This document shows positions 54,601-64,000 of a stretch of DNA of 64,000 bases, one piece after another; position 1 is the stretch's first letter; the number at the start of each line of letters is the position of its first letter. A program made the position numbers and the translations under genes. The notes below the pieces were generated by a model that was not told the DNA's origin, made no database searches, and saw nothing but the letters and a program-made list of their open reading frames with translations. This DNA is from Porphyra umbilicalis (taxonomy: Eukaryota; Rhodophyta; Bangiophyceae; Bangiales; Bangiaceae), in assembly GCA_002049455.2 (NCBI GenBank), contig KV918771.1:124001-188000 (forward strand). The letters are read 5' to 3'.

Positions 54601-57230
54601 GGGCTTCGAGATCAGTACCCCCGGGCTATCCCATTCACTTTGTCTGGGCTCTATAACTTCGAGCTTGGGTATCCGGTCGACTTGGGCCTTGATGAGTTCC
54701 CTAGTTCGGGGGCCCATCTGGTAGGGGTTGAGCCGGACGGGCTTGGAGCCCGGCTTCAACTCGATCCGGTGCTCCGTGGCCTTGATGGAGCCCAAGTGCC
54801 CACTCCAGAGGGCTCGGTGCTTCTCCAGTAGGGCGAGCACTTGAGGCCGCAGCCCCTCGGGCACGTTCGAAGTATGAACGTGGGGCTCCTCCACGGGGTC
54901 CGTCGCGTCGGGCGCGGTGGTCGGGCTGGGGCTGAGTGCAGCCCAGTCCTCCCGGGATATGGCGGCTACCGTACCGGAGTAGGCCGACATATGTCCAATG
55001 ACCATGCCCTTGGGGAGTGGCTTACTCGTATTCCCCGTATGGACTACCTCCACCCACCATGTCTAGTTGGCGGTGCAGTCCATGGTGCCAGTGGCAACAT
55101 GCACGCGGTGGCGCTCATACACTCGATGGCGTTGGGTGATGACCCCATTCCCTTGGAATGACGTCTGTACTGGGACGTATCCCCGGGACCGCGGGGGTAG
55201 AACCACCTTGTGTGCTAGGCGCACCTTAGTGTCCGCCTCACTAGCGGCCCCCGACTGGGGTTGGTCCGCCCGGGCATACGACACCGTCTTACCCTGACGG
55301 AGGATGGGGACCCTACAACCGTTCGGTAACCGGATGTACCCCTTGGGCCCGCAAATGTTGGGGACATGGACGTCAGTGTGGGCGGTCCCTAGGAGTAGAG
55401 GGACCGACATGCCACGCACTACCCCACACGTGACAGCGGTTGAGTAAGCTCCGACTCCCACCGTAAGAATCACGGTGCCCGTGATGGGAAGGAGTCCCCC
55501 ATTCACGTCAAATAACTGGGCGGTCGCCGCGTGTAAGGGCGCCACCTTCATCTCCGGGGGGATTAGCGCTTCCCGTACTAGGGAGACGCACGACCCCGTG
55601 TCGACTATGACGCGGAGGGCTAACTCACGCCCCGCGTCTAGCCAGACGCGACTGGCCACCTGGTAGTTGGATCCCGTCAGGAAGGCCACCACGTTCTGGC
55701 CGCCTACCTTCTTCGGGAGGGGTGCGTCCCGAGGGCGGATCCCCTTGGGTCGGGATAGGATGCGTACTGGCATCTCATAGACGTCCCGGGTTGGGTCCAC
55801 CGGTTGCAGCGAGGAGGACCCAACACCAGTGGTTACTCGTTTCCATCCTCGGACTCAGAGGAGGTAGTGGGTCCGCACTCGGGCTCGGTCTGCGGTTCCC
55901 CCTTCTCAAGCGGCGTCGACTTCTCGCGGCTTGGGCTGGATTCTTCGTCGGGAGTGGCAACGGCAACTCGCCGGCCCGTTTGATGGGTATCACGGGAGCC
56001 CGAGGACGTCCCGAGAGGGGACCACCGACTGGCTATAGCCAATCGGTCATGTAGGCGTGCGTCCGAGTCGAGGCACACCTCGGCCCAATGACCCACCTTG
56101 CCACAATGCCAGCAAGGGTACTCTCCCGCCCGGGGTTTTGGTCGGGAAGGCTCATCCCTATGTACAAGGCTTCGCCTTCGGAGATGTCGTTGTAGTCACA
56201 GGCCTTGGCGAACTTGCGCAAGAACTGGAAGACCTTGGCCGGGGGGGAACCGTCCCACTCCTCGTGTATCCCGAAGGACTGAGCCACCTTTTTCTTGCGC
56301 CGGGCCAGAGTACGGGCCTGGCGCCGCGTTTAGACAACCGACTTGTTGTCTAGAGCGTAGGTCTCGCAATCGAACATCATCCGGTAGGACGGGTGGTTCA
56401 CCACAATCTTGGGCGGCACCACCCGAGTTGGGGGTGTCGGGGTGGTTTGAGTCGGCCACCCCTCCGCCTCCGGACCGGTGGCGGAGGAGAGTTGCGTCGC
56501 GAACTTCGGGTAAATACCCCGGGGTAGCTCTCGCGCCGCCCCTCCGCCTTGCTCACCCCCCGCCGACTCAGGAGTCGGTTCGGCCCTCGGGTCAATACCA
56601 TGAGTGCCCTCCTCCACCGTCGAAGGCGTGCGGGTAGCGCGGAACGCACCAAGAAGGGCTGCAATGGCTGACTCGTCCCCCGAGCGGGAGACGTCAGTGG
56701 TCGACGACGTCTCCCGACGAGTTGTCGCGTCGGCGCCAACGAGAAGAGCGTCGGGCTCTGCCCCGCCGCTCAGCGGGCCTGGGCGTAGAGCCCCTCAACA
56801 TTGTAACTAGCGATCGGGAGACTTCAGACCGAAAGACCTCGGCCACGGCGTCTCGCCACTTGAGACCCTGGACATTCCTGGCACCCCGTGAGCCTTTGTG
56901 AGCACGACTAGAGTTTCCGCCTGCAGGCTCCCGTGCCGATTCTGGCATCGCCCCTCCCTCCCAAGCACCGAGAGGGGATCTCTCACCTAGATCGAGGGCC
57001 GGGGGACCGATACCGTGGGTTCCGGCGCTGTGCTGAAGCGCCGGGTCACCCTTGGCACTCCGTGAACTTGGGGGATCACGACTAGAGCTCCCACCCGCAG
57101 GTTCCCGTGCCGGTGGTGGCACAGACCCACCGCCCCACGTGGTAACGTCGGGCAGCTGTCCTATGCCGAAACGAGTGCCAGCACCCGACAGGACCGGCAC
57201 CAGGCCAGCAGGCTCTTAACCCCTCCGTGT
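51640..57230 (-). mobile_element. Chromodomain Gypsy element 2 (gag-pol), broken
   Basis: Minus strand, in canonical Gypsy order. Gag spans about 56050-57200, with a capsid-like stretch and a CCHC zinc knuckle (CWHCGKVGHWAEVC). The protease is at about 55060-55800 (VDTGS), reverse transcriptase at about 54170-55050 (YLDDLIIF), RNase H at about 53470-54150, and integrase at about 51760-53430 (DNGPQFA). The chromodomain is at about 51640-51780. A purine tract ending AAGAAGGG is followed by TGTCATAC, as expected where a 3' LTR starts (51630 downward). No 5' LTR or primer-binding site was found. It carries a hAT MITE insertion. A handful of interruptions are present. It is better preserved than element 1 and hence younger. 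Confidence 0.9.
52212..52453. mobile_element. hAT MITE, 242 bp, inserted in the Gypsy element
   Basis: Ends CAGGGGTTGTCAGGATA and (inverted) CAGGGATTGTCAGAATA, flanked by GTTACTGT (52204-52211) and GTTACTAT (52454-52461), a 7 of 8 TSD. Same family as 42290-43042, and younger than the Gypsy copy it lies in. Confidence 0.88.
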
Positions 57231-58400
57231 GCCTCTCTCGCCACATCCGGCCGGGGCCCCCCCGCCAGCGCAGTGCTCCCTCCCTTGCAAGGTAAATGCT
57301 CTCACCACCCCACAAATCGCGACGCCCATCGAGAAGCCCAAGAGAATCTTCCAGAGCTCAGCTCCGAAGTGAGATGCCCTCGACATACAAGTAAAAGTGA
57401 TTACATCACACACATACAGCAATGCATGTCAATGGCACAGCCACACAAGCCGATGACCACGTCAGTACTCCTGGAATCAGCCAGGCAGTCCGCGGAAACA
57501 CCGAAATCGCTGCGCGGGCTCTGGGGGCTGCCTCAACAGTTCGCTGATGGATGATGGCCGATGACCCCTCTGGTAACCCAGATGGTTTTGTTTCAAGACG
57601 TGGATAAGTTGCACACATTCTTCTTGGAACATGTTGGGGCGCTACTTTTGACATGTTTGGATTCGATCTTCGCTTTGCTCCAGTGGCTTTTTATTTCGTG
57701 AGTGCTTTGCTTCGGTGCGAGGGCGTGGGCGTCTGTGTGGCCGCGAGAGAAGGGAGACTTTGGCCCGGCGGGGACTATTTGCGAGGTGCTGTCGGTTGGG
57801 AGAAGTAGGCGAACCTTAGGACAAGCGACAAAGTACGTTCGCGCAGACATACACAAAATCAAGCCACTCAACCACTTCACTCCAGTCCCGCATCCCCTGT
57901 CTCATCTGCATTTCATCGCCCGTGGCGTTGCCGTCGCCCCGCCGCTTGACGCCGACGTCCCCATTGCCGTGCCCCCTGATAAATATTACGACGGGGACGG
58001 CGGCCGGAGAAACAAGACGGTTGCAGTGGCCGCAGCCGGCGCCGGCGACGACAACGCCAGTTGAGACGTCGTCGGCGGCGCCGTACGACGGCACGCGTAA
58101 TACTGCTGCGATAGTGATTGCGTCGCCGCCACCGCGGCGTGGCCACCTCCGTCACCACGGCGACCAGCCTCCAAGCTGCCACTAGTCAGCATAACGCGGC
58201 CGCGGCCGTCCTGACCACCGGCAACACCGCAGGTGTATTGCCGATGCCTCGCGCCACGTTCACCTCGTCATTGTCTCACAGCTGCCATGCGTCGCCGTAA
58301 ACGTGACCGTCGACAGCGCAGGTCGGCGCCGCCGTCGTTGTTCCGTCAGTGGCAGTTGCGACCTCCCAACAATAGAAGAGCCGCAGGTCTGTCGTCGGTT
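57231..58400. other. No gene seen
   Basis: Mixed sequence just beyond the gag region. No LTR copy of the 51630 border is recognisable. 57900-58400 is GC-rich with CGCCG triplet runs. Confidence 0.4.
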
Positions 58401-58402
58401 CT

Positions 58403-60497
58403 TTAGTGCGACGGTGATGGCGCCGTCGACGTGGCGGCGATTGCGCAGCCGCTTAAACCGCCCAAACTAAAACAACATACAGCGTTCCATATCCGTTCCA
58501 CCAGCCACGACTTTCCCAGCGGCCCCACCTCCCATTCCTTAGCGATGCCACCGATCATCACGTGTAAAGCGTCCATTTGGCGGCCGTCCTGTTGCATGCC
58601 GCCGCCAGCTGCCCCCGGATCGCCGGCATTGGCCGCCGAGCCCCATTGCCCCACGCGCACTCGCCCTAGTCTTCGCCGCCGTCCCGCCCGTCGTTAAAAC
58701 AGTGGGCGTCTTCGTGCTCACGTTACCATCACCGACGCCTCTGTAGCCGCGATATCACCGCGTCGACCCCGGAAGTCGCCACCACATTCACTTCCACACT
58801 GCCGGAGATCACCACGCCATAGATGCGTCTGCCCTTGTCAGGATCGCCCGCGACATTGGCGTCGATTTGCATGAGGGGCGCGGCGGCGCCTGCGCGGCGG
58901 TCTCGGACAGTGTCACCATCGTCGCGACGTCGGTCTTCGCCCGCAAAATAAAGAGGTGCAAAGAAGGTCTTGGTGACCACGCCCGACCACGATCACGCGG
59001 CCATCTAGGACGCAAGAGCGTTGCCGTCGCCGTTGCGGTCCCGATCGGCCCGGATTTCACCTTCATCCCGGCGGCATCGGCGCCACCGACCGTGGCAATG
59101 ACGTCGTTGACATCGTCAAGCTCCCTCTCGCCACCGATCACGGAGAATTCCGCCGCGAAGGTGGCGGTGACGACGGGGCGGCGACCACGCGCTGCTGGCT
59201 GGTGGCAAAGACCAGCACCACGGCATCAGCGAAAAGAAGTCTCGCAGCGCGTCGTTCTTCGCCCTGTGGTCCCTAAATTTTTGCTCATCCAGCGCCTTCT
59301 CTAGGTCCTTCAACCAGGGGAAGAAGGTTTCCTGCAGCGCCTGCGGAACGAAAACGTTCAGACGGGGAGTGGAGGGCGACGGACAGTTGGCTAGATGCCT
59401 CGACAGCGCTCTGGCCAAGGCCTGCTTTGGGGATGGCTTCCTCTTGAGTGGCGCCGTCACTCATTGCCGACCTCAACCCGTGCTCCTTGATGTCGCTCTC
59501 GACGGCGCCCCGCTGCTTGCCCATTTGCTTCGCCGCTAGGCGGCCGAAATGGGTCTTGACGTTCAGGTCCCCCGGTGCCATCAGCACCTTTTTGAGGCAA
59601 TCGTGGTGGTAAAGTAGCTCTCTGTCTTCATATGGTCGCAGTTCGCGCCGGGCACGACCCGGCACCGCTGCCAGCCGCAGAAGTCACTCTCCATTACCGC
59701 CTTCAAAGGTGCGCCGGCTTTATGCTTGCCGCGATGAGCGCCTCGTCGTTAGGCATAAATACGGGCGCAAAGTCAAAGGCCTTGTCGACGCGTTGGCGCC
59801 TGGCCGATGGCGCCAGAAAAACACGGCGTCCGAAATGGCCTCTTTCGGACATACCCACGGATCCACATGTGGCAACGCTTCGATGCACCGCACCAACCCC
59901 TAGGTCGTGTTGGTGGCCGAGACTCAAGAGCAAAGCACCGTTAGTGTCTCCCTCCATGTCACCGCAAATGTTCTCGCGAATTGAGGCATGACAAAGTCGC
60001 TCCACGTCGCGACACACGTCGTGGCCCCGCGCGCCTCGGGGACAAACATTACCGTAAAGAGCGTGCTCAGAATCGACTCCTTGAGGAAATTCAACACCAC
60101 CGTCGGCTTGAGCAGGAGGGCTTTGTTGACCCAGCGCCGCCTCTCGTCTGACATCTTTTAAACGTCTTGGCCTCCCCCTCGGCGTTTCGTACGGCATCCG
60201 GTTCCTCTTGCGGCGCCCCATCACCTCGAAGGCCTCTTGGAAACACCCGGCCGAGAAGAACCCGTCTTCAGCCCACTGTTTACCTCACGAGCACGTGGTC
60301 ATGCGCCCCGATAGATTGGACAGGTGTGCGACCTCGGCCAGCGCATTGAGATTGCCCTGCATCACATGGTTACTTACCAGCTTGCCGGTGTTCCCGGCGT
60401 CGCCCGCGCCGCCTGCACCGCTCGACCCCCCCGCGCCGCCTGTACCGCCTGCGACCTCCGCGCCGCCCGTGCCGCCCGCTCCCCCCGCACCGCTCAC
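58403..60497 (-). pseudogene. Unidentified decayed coding region
   Basis: Several minus-strand frames have natural composition. 60497-60285 is a Gly/Ala linker then VMQGNLNALAEVAHLSNLSG. 60154-59924 contains RRRWVNKALLLKPTVVLNFL and TVMFVPEARGATTCVATWSD. 59665-59285 has DRELLYHHDCLKKVLMAPGD. 59400-59230 has ALQETFFPWLKDLEKALDEQ. 58980-58730 has QIDANVAGDPDKGRRIYGVV and 58660-58403 has DALHVMIGGIAKEWEVGPLG. They follow one another in changing frames with stops between, so I read one damaged gene or several exons. No family is recognised. Confidence 0.4.
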
Positions 60498-60790
60498 ATG
60501 GTCTTCCTTGGCCGGGCTACCACCGACGTCCGAGCCGGCCGTGCGGCCTACGCCGCCTTTGCGGCTCGCGCTGCTCGCTCAGTCTGCGCCGCCCGCGCCC
60601 CTTGCGAATGCAGTACCGCCTACGTCCCGAGCGTCTCCCACTCCGACCGGGCCGCCCGCGCCTCAAGCGCCCCCCGCCCCGTCCGCAACCTTCACGCTGC
60701 CCGCGCCGCCCTCGTCGCCCGTGCCGCCCACACCCCCCGCGCAGCCCGTGCCGCCCGCTCCGCCCGCACCGCCCAATCTTCCATTACTTG
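60390..60790. repeat. Degenerate GC triplet/15-bp repeats
   Basis: Tandem CCGCCCGCGCCGCCTGTACC-like units encode Pro/Ala on plus (PPAPPAPPAP) or Gly/Ala on minus. The Gly/Ala reading joins the minus-strand relic at 58403-60497. Confidence 0.6.
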
Positions 60791-63700
60791 ACGCGCCACC
60801 TGCGCCGACCGCCGCAGCGGGCGACGGACCTGTGCGGGCGCCCGCCCTCCGTGCATTTCAACCAGCCAGAGGTGCCGCGCCGTGGCATCCCTCAGCGCTC
60901 GTTCCCACTACCGGCGCCCTTTGCGGCACCCAACGTTGATCCAAATGCGTGGTGCTCGGCGGTGCGCGAACAGGAAGGCAAGGAGAGTGAGTAGCAGACC
61001 TCGAACGATGCACCTCCACCCACTTCCCGAAGACGCCTGCCATCCTCTCTCCGCGGGGGATTCTTCTACTGGCGGCATTCAGCCCCCCCCCCGCCTCAGA
61101 CGCTTGGCTACGGGCACCGCCGCGTCGTCTTTTCGCTGCTCCATTGCTTCATTGCTGTTGCTGTACAGGTCCCCCCTGTCGCTCTCGACTCTCGCGCTCG
61201 CGACAGAGGTGTTTGTCGCGCGTCGCCACCGTTGCTCCTATCGTTCAGAGCGGGCGTTGCGGCGAGTCGCCACGGGGTCGAGGTAGCTGTCGACTACGGG
61301 GCGGCTCAGTGGCCAAAGGGCGGCAGTCAGGTTTGCGGCGCGCCGCGCGCAAGACCTGTAGGTGTAACCTGCGTAGGTTCTCGTGGTTGTCTTTGCGCCG
61401 CTGTGCGTGGCGCTGACGGGGCGCTGCTGACAGTCGTTGGTGATGGCGCTGATGACGGGCTTCATCAGATGGTCGGCGCCGCGCTGCGCGATGTGCAGCG
61501 CCTGTATCACTGCCAGCCTCGTACAAGCCTTCTATAATCGGAATGCGAAGCAGTAGCTGGCATTATTTATGGTTGCCTCGTACGCGCCGCGGTTCGTCCT
61601 CGCCTCAGCAGCGGACCGCCCATCGCAGAGGGGGACGCCTCTGCCCTGTCAGCCCTCGTCCAGCGGGCCGCTGCGGTTGGCGTCGCAGAACAGACACTCC
61701 TGGCGGATTTGCCGCCCACCGATCTCGCTCTTGTGAGAAAAAAAGCCGCAAAACGACATCCCTCATCGTGTACTTCGCCACACGTCAACAAAGTTGGAGT
61801 GGCGAGCCGAGAGCTCCGCATCGATGTCTGCAATATGTCCGCCGTGCAGGTGAACTGCAGGTGGCGACGCCGCCTCACGCGAAGCGCCAGCACGCCGGGC
61901 GCGCTCAGGGATACCCGTCAGCGTAGCAGACTTTGGTGAAGCTGCCGTGGGCTGCGGGAGAATAGAATCAATAGGCGAGGGTGCAAAATTTGCGCAGCGA
62001 TTGGTGTGGAGAGTCGGAGAGGGGGGAAGGAAGGGCTAGAAAAGGGCAAGAAAAGAGCACGTCTCACGAGGGCGTTAAAAACGACCCCCCCAACATGCAG
62101 GGGACGCCCGCCGGAGGATGACGATGCGTTGGACGATCCCCCCGCCATGCCGTTGTCTAGAAACGAAAAAAACAAAAGAAAAAGGAGAAAAGAACGACAG
62201 GAGCACCAGAACTCAACCAAAAGCAGCACCCGATGCCAATGATCTTGCAAGATCCGTGCACTGAATGACAAAGGAGGTGAGGGACCTGGAAATATTGGGG
62301 AGTGGGAAGGGCGTCGGGCAAGACCTTAGGGAAGGTGGGCACTCGAATGAAAAAACATGTGACGTACTCTGCGGTCAGGCAGCGTGGGTTGCGCATTGGG
62401 AGAAGGGGGGGATGAGGGTTGGGCAAGATTCGCAGGAAAGGGGCAGGGGGGTGAGGGTAGGGTAAGACGTGGGAAAGAAATCAACATGAGCCGGCGTCCA
62501 AGACGACGACGCGCGTTGGTAAGGGAGGAGGCGGCACCTTGTATGGAGTCTGGTACCCCTTGGATTTGCACACACACAAGACACAGTGGACGCACCCCCA
62601 CAGAAGCCGCCAAACGCAATACTTAAGAGTCAGCCGCAACTGTCAGCCACGAGAGAAATGCTGATTTCATTCGTGGTGCACAACGAGGACCAGTTGCTTG
62701 GCCCAATGAGCCCTTGTGTTGGTCTGCGCAGATCAGAAACAGCCCACCACGCGGTGCCAGTGTATGCATGTGACTGGATCACCAGTCAGAGATACTGGAT
62801 ATCCAGCGGACTTCCCGCAGGATTGCCCTTCAGTTCACCTCAGCACAACCCTGTCTCAGTTCCACGCGCACCAGCATAGGCTTTCTCATCAATTTATCGT
62901 CCATCTGATAGCCCCTGAGCCCCCCTCACCCACCCCCCCCTTCCATTCCGCCCCACTTCCTCCCCACCTGTGCCCCACCCGTCCCCACTTCTGTCCTTGG
63001 CCTGAAACATTGCCCCCCCGCCTCCCCCTCTCCCTTCCCCATGCTCTATCCTCGGCCCCCGCCCAAAGCCTTGTTTTTAGCAACCTTCTGTGTCTCATCA
63101 CCACAGCGGTTCGCCAACAATCCATGTGCTCCTCGTCTGCGAAGCGTCCAGAGCTTCACTCGCTTCCTTCACTGTTCACATCGTGGGGTGGAATATGGCT
63201 GCACGCGACGCCCCTATGTGGGGGGCGCCAAGGGCGCGCGACGGATAATGCGCCTTACTAACGCCCCATTAGACAGTCAAAACGCCCGTACGACGCCCCA
63301 AGTAGCACCCTCACTATTCACAATTTAGTAGAAGTGGCGCCCATGCTGTGCACTCATATGTCATTTTCTGTGTCAAGACTGGGTGCCTGTCCCCAACCAA
63401 GGCGCACATCTGCCACTTGCTAAACCATGTAGACCCCCCTCTACTCTTCCACTTCGCGACGCCCTGCTGACCCCCATTTGAGTTGAGGCGATAGGGGCGC
63501 ACGACGCCCAAATGACACCCTGATGACACCCTTAACAACGCCCTTAACGACACCCTGAGCGTTCTGAGCAACTCTAGGGTGGAAGGTGACACCAGAGGAT
63601 TATTCACGATTTGAGCGGCTCAAGTTCTGACTCAGCAGCTATTTGCATGTGGATGAGCCTCGAGGGGCACATCCCGACTCAACGAAGAAAGCAGCTCAGG

Positions 63701-64000
63701 GACCCTTCCCAGATTCTGAGTCCTTTCAGTCTCTGCCGACTCAACGTACCTTTACATTGGGGACTCTCGGAGAACAATTCGCAAGAGAAAGCACGACAGC
63801 ACTCATCCCACGCCGCCGCGACCCGACAACGACCCCGTCGCCGTGCCCACTTCCACCGGCCCAGCACCTCACCGCAACCCACTCCCCACGCTGTCCGCTT
63901 CAACCCTGGCTGCGGGATCTCGCGCACGCGCTTGCCGCTTCTCGCGTTGGCCACAGATCCTCCTTGGCCTTGTTGACGCTCCGATGATCTGAATGGCGAC
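60791..64000. other. No gene supported; GCGCC-motif region near 63190-63590
   Basis: No frame with recognisable domains. 63190-63330 and 63480-63590 hold repeated ACGCCC/GACACCCT motifs, ending in GAGCAACTCTA at about 63565-63575. This resembles the subterminal pattern and TAGGGTTGCT end of the hAT MITE at 20188. The matching left end was not located. Confidence 0.3.

Noticed and set aside
60208-60939. Pro-rich extracellular protein on plus
   Set aside because: Product of degenerate tandem repeats; the opposite strand joins better to the decayed region next to it.

Overview
This looks like a piece of a GC-rich, repeat-dense eukaryotic nuclear genome. There are no operons, ribosome binding sites, rRNA or CRISPR arrays. 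One gene has a spliceosomal GT-AG intron, and most of the window is transposon debris. The gene content (an EAF-type elongation factor, an ABC1-kinase/beta-lactamase fusion of the type known in plants and algae, an LEA-like Ala-rich repeat protein), together with the composition and the mix of Copia, chromodomain Gypsy, hAT and CAC-ended DNA transposons, would fit an alga, for instance a bangiophyte red alga such as Porphyra/Pyropia. The lineage is an inference and no marker gene settles it.

Layout. 1-3.5 kb: a truncated copy of a roughly 700-bp dispersed repeat (family A), a small unidentified coding fragment and a decayed Copia-type retroelement. 3.9-8.9 kb: a possible Helitron-type scrap, a decayed hAT transposase, and a composite hAT-like non-autonomous element with an exact 8-bp target-site duplication (TSD). 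9-11.2 kb: minisatellites and inverted repeats. 11.5-13.2 kb: a two-exon EAF gene, the best-supported intact host gene. 13.4-21.6 kb: miniature elements and palindromes, including family A copies, three CAC-ended MITEs and a clean hAT MITE. 21.7-25.7 kb: a 4-kb DNA transposon with a transposase, whose ends match the nearby MITEs. 27.1-29.9 kb: the ABC1/beta-lactamase fusion, cut off at its 5' end exactly at a double palindrome. 32.0-33.5 kb: the LEA-like gene. 37.6-39.5 kb: a third hAT element carrying a family A insertion. 41.2-44.4 kb: an unidentified decayed gene split by another hAT MITE. 46.0-57.2 kb: remains of two chromodomain Gypsy elements; next to one of them is a long coding region on the opposite strand. 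58.4-60.5 kb: another unidentified decayed coding region. 60.8-64 kb: low-complexity and repeat-like sequence.

The most interesting points are: (1) the 4-kb transposon plus its own MITE progeny, defined here by shared CAC...AGTTAAG ends and apparent 4-bp TSDs; (2) the antisense coding region beside the Gypsy pol; (3) the palindrome that truncates the ABC1 fusion gene and supplies its first ATG; (4) several nested hAT insertions whose 8-bp TSDs can be read directly and which give a relative chronology.
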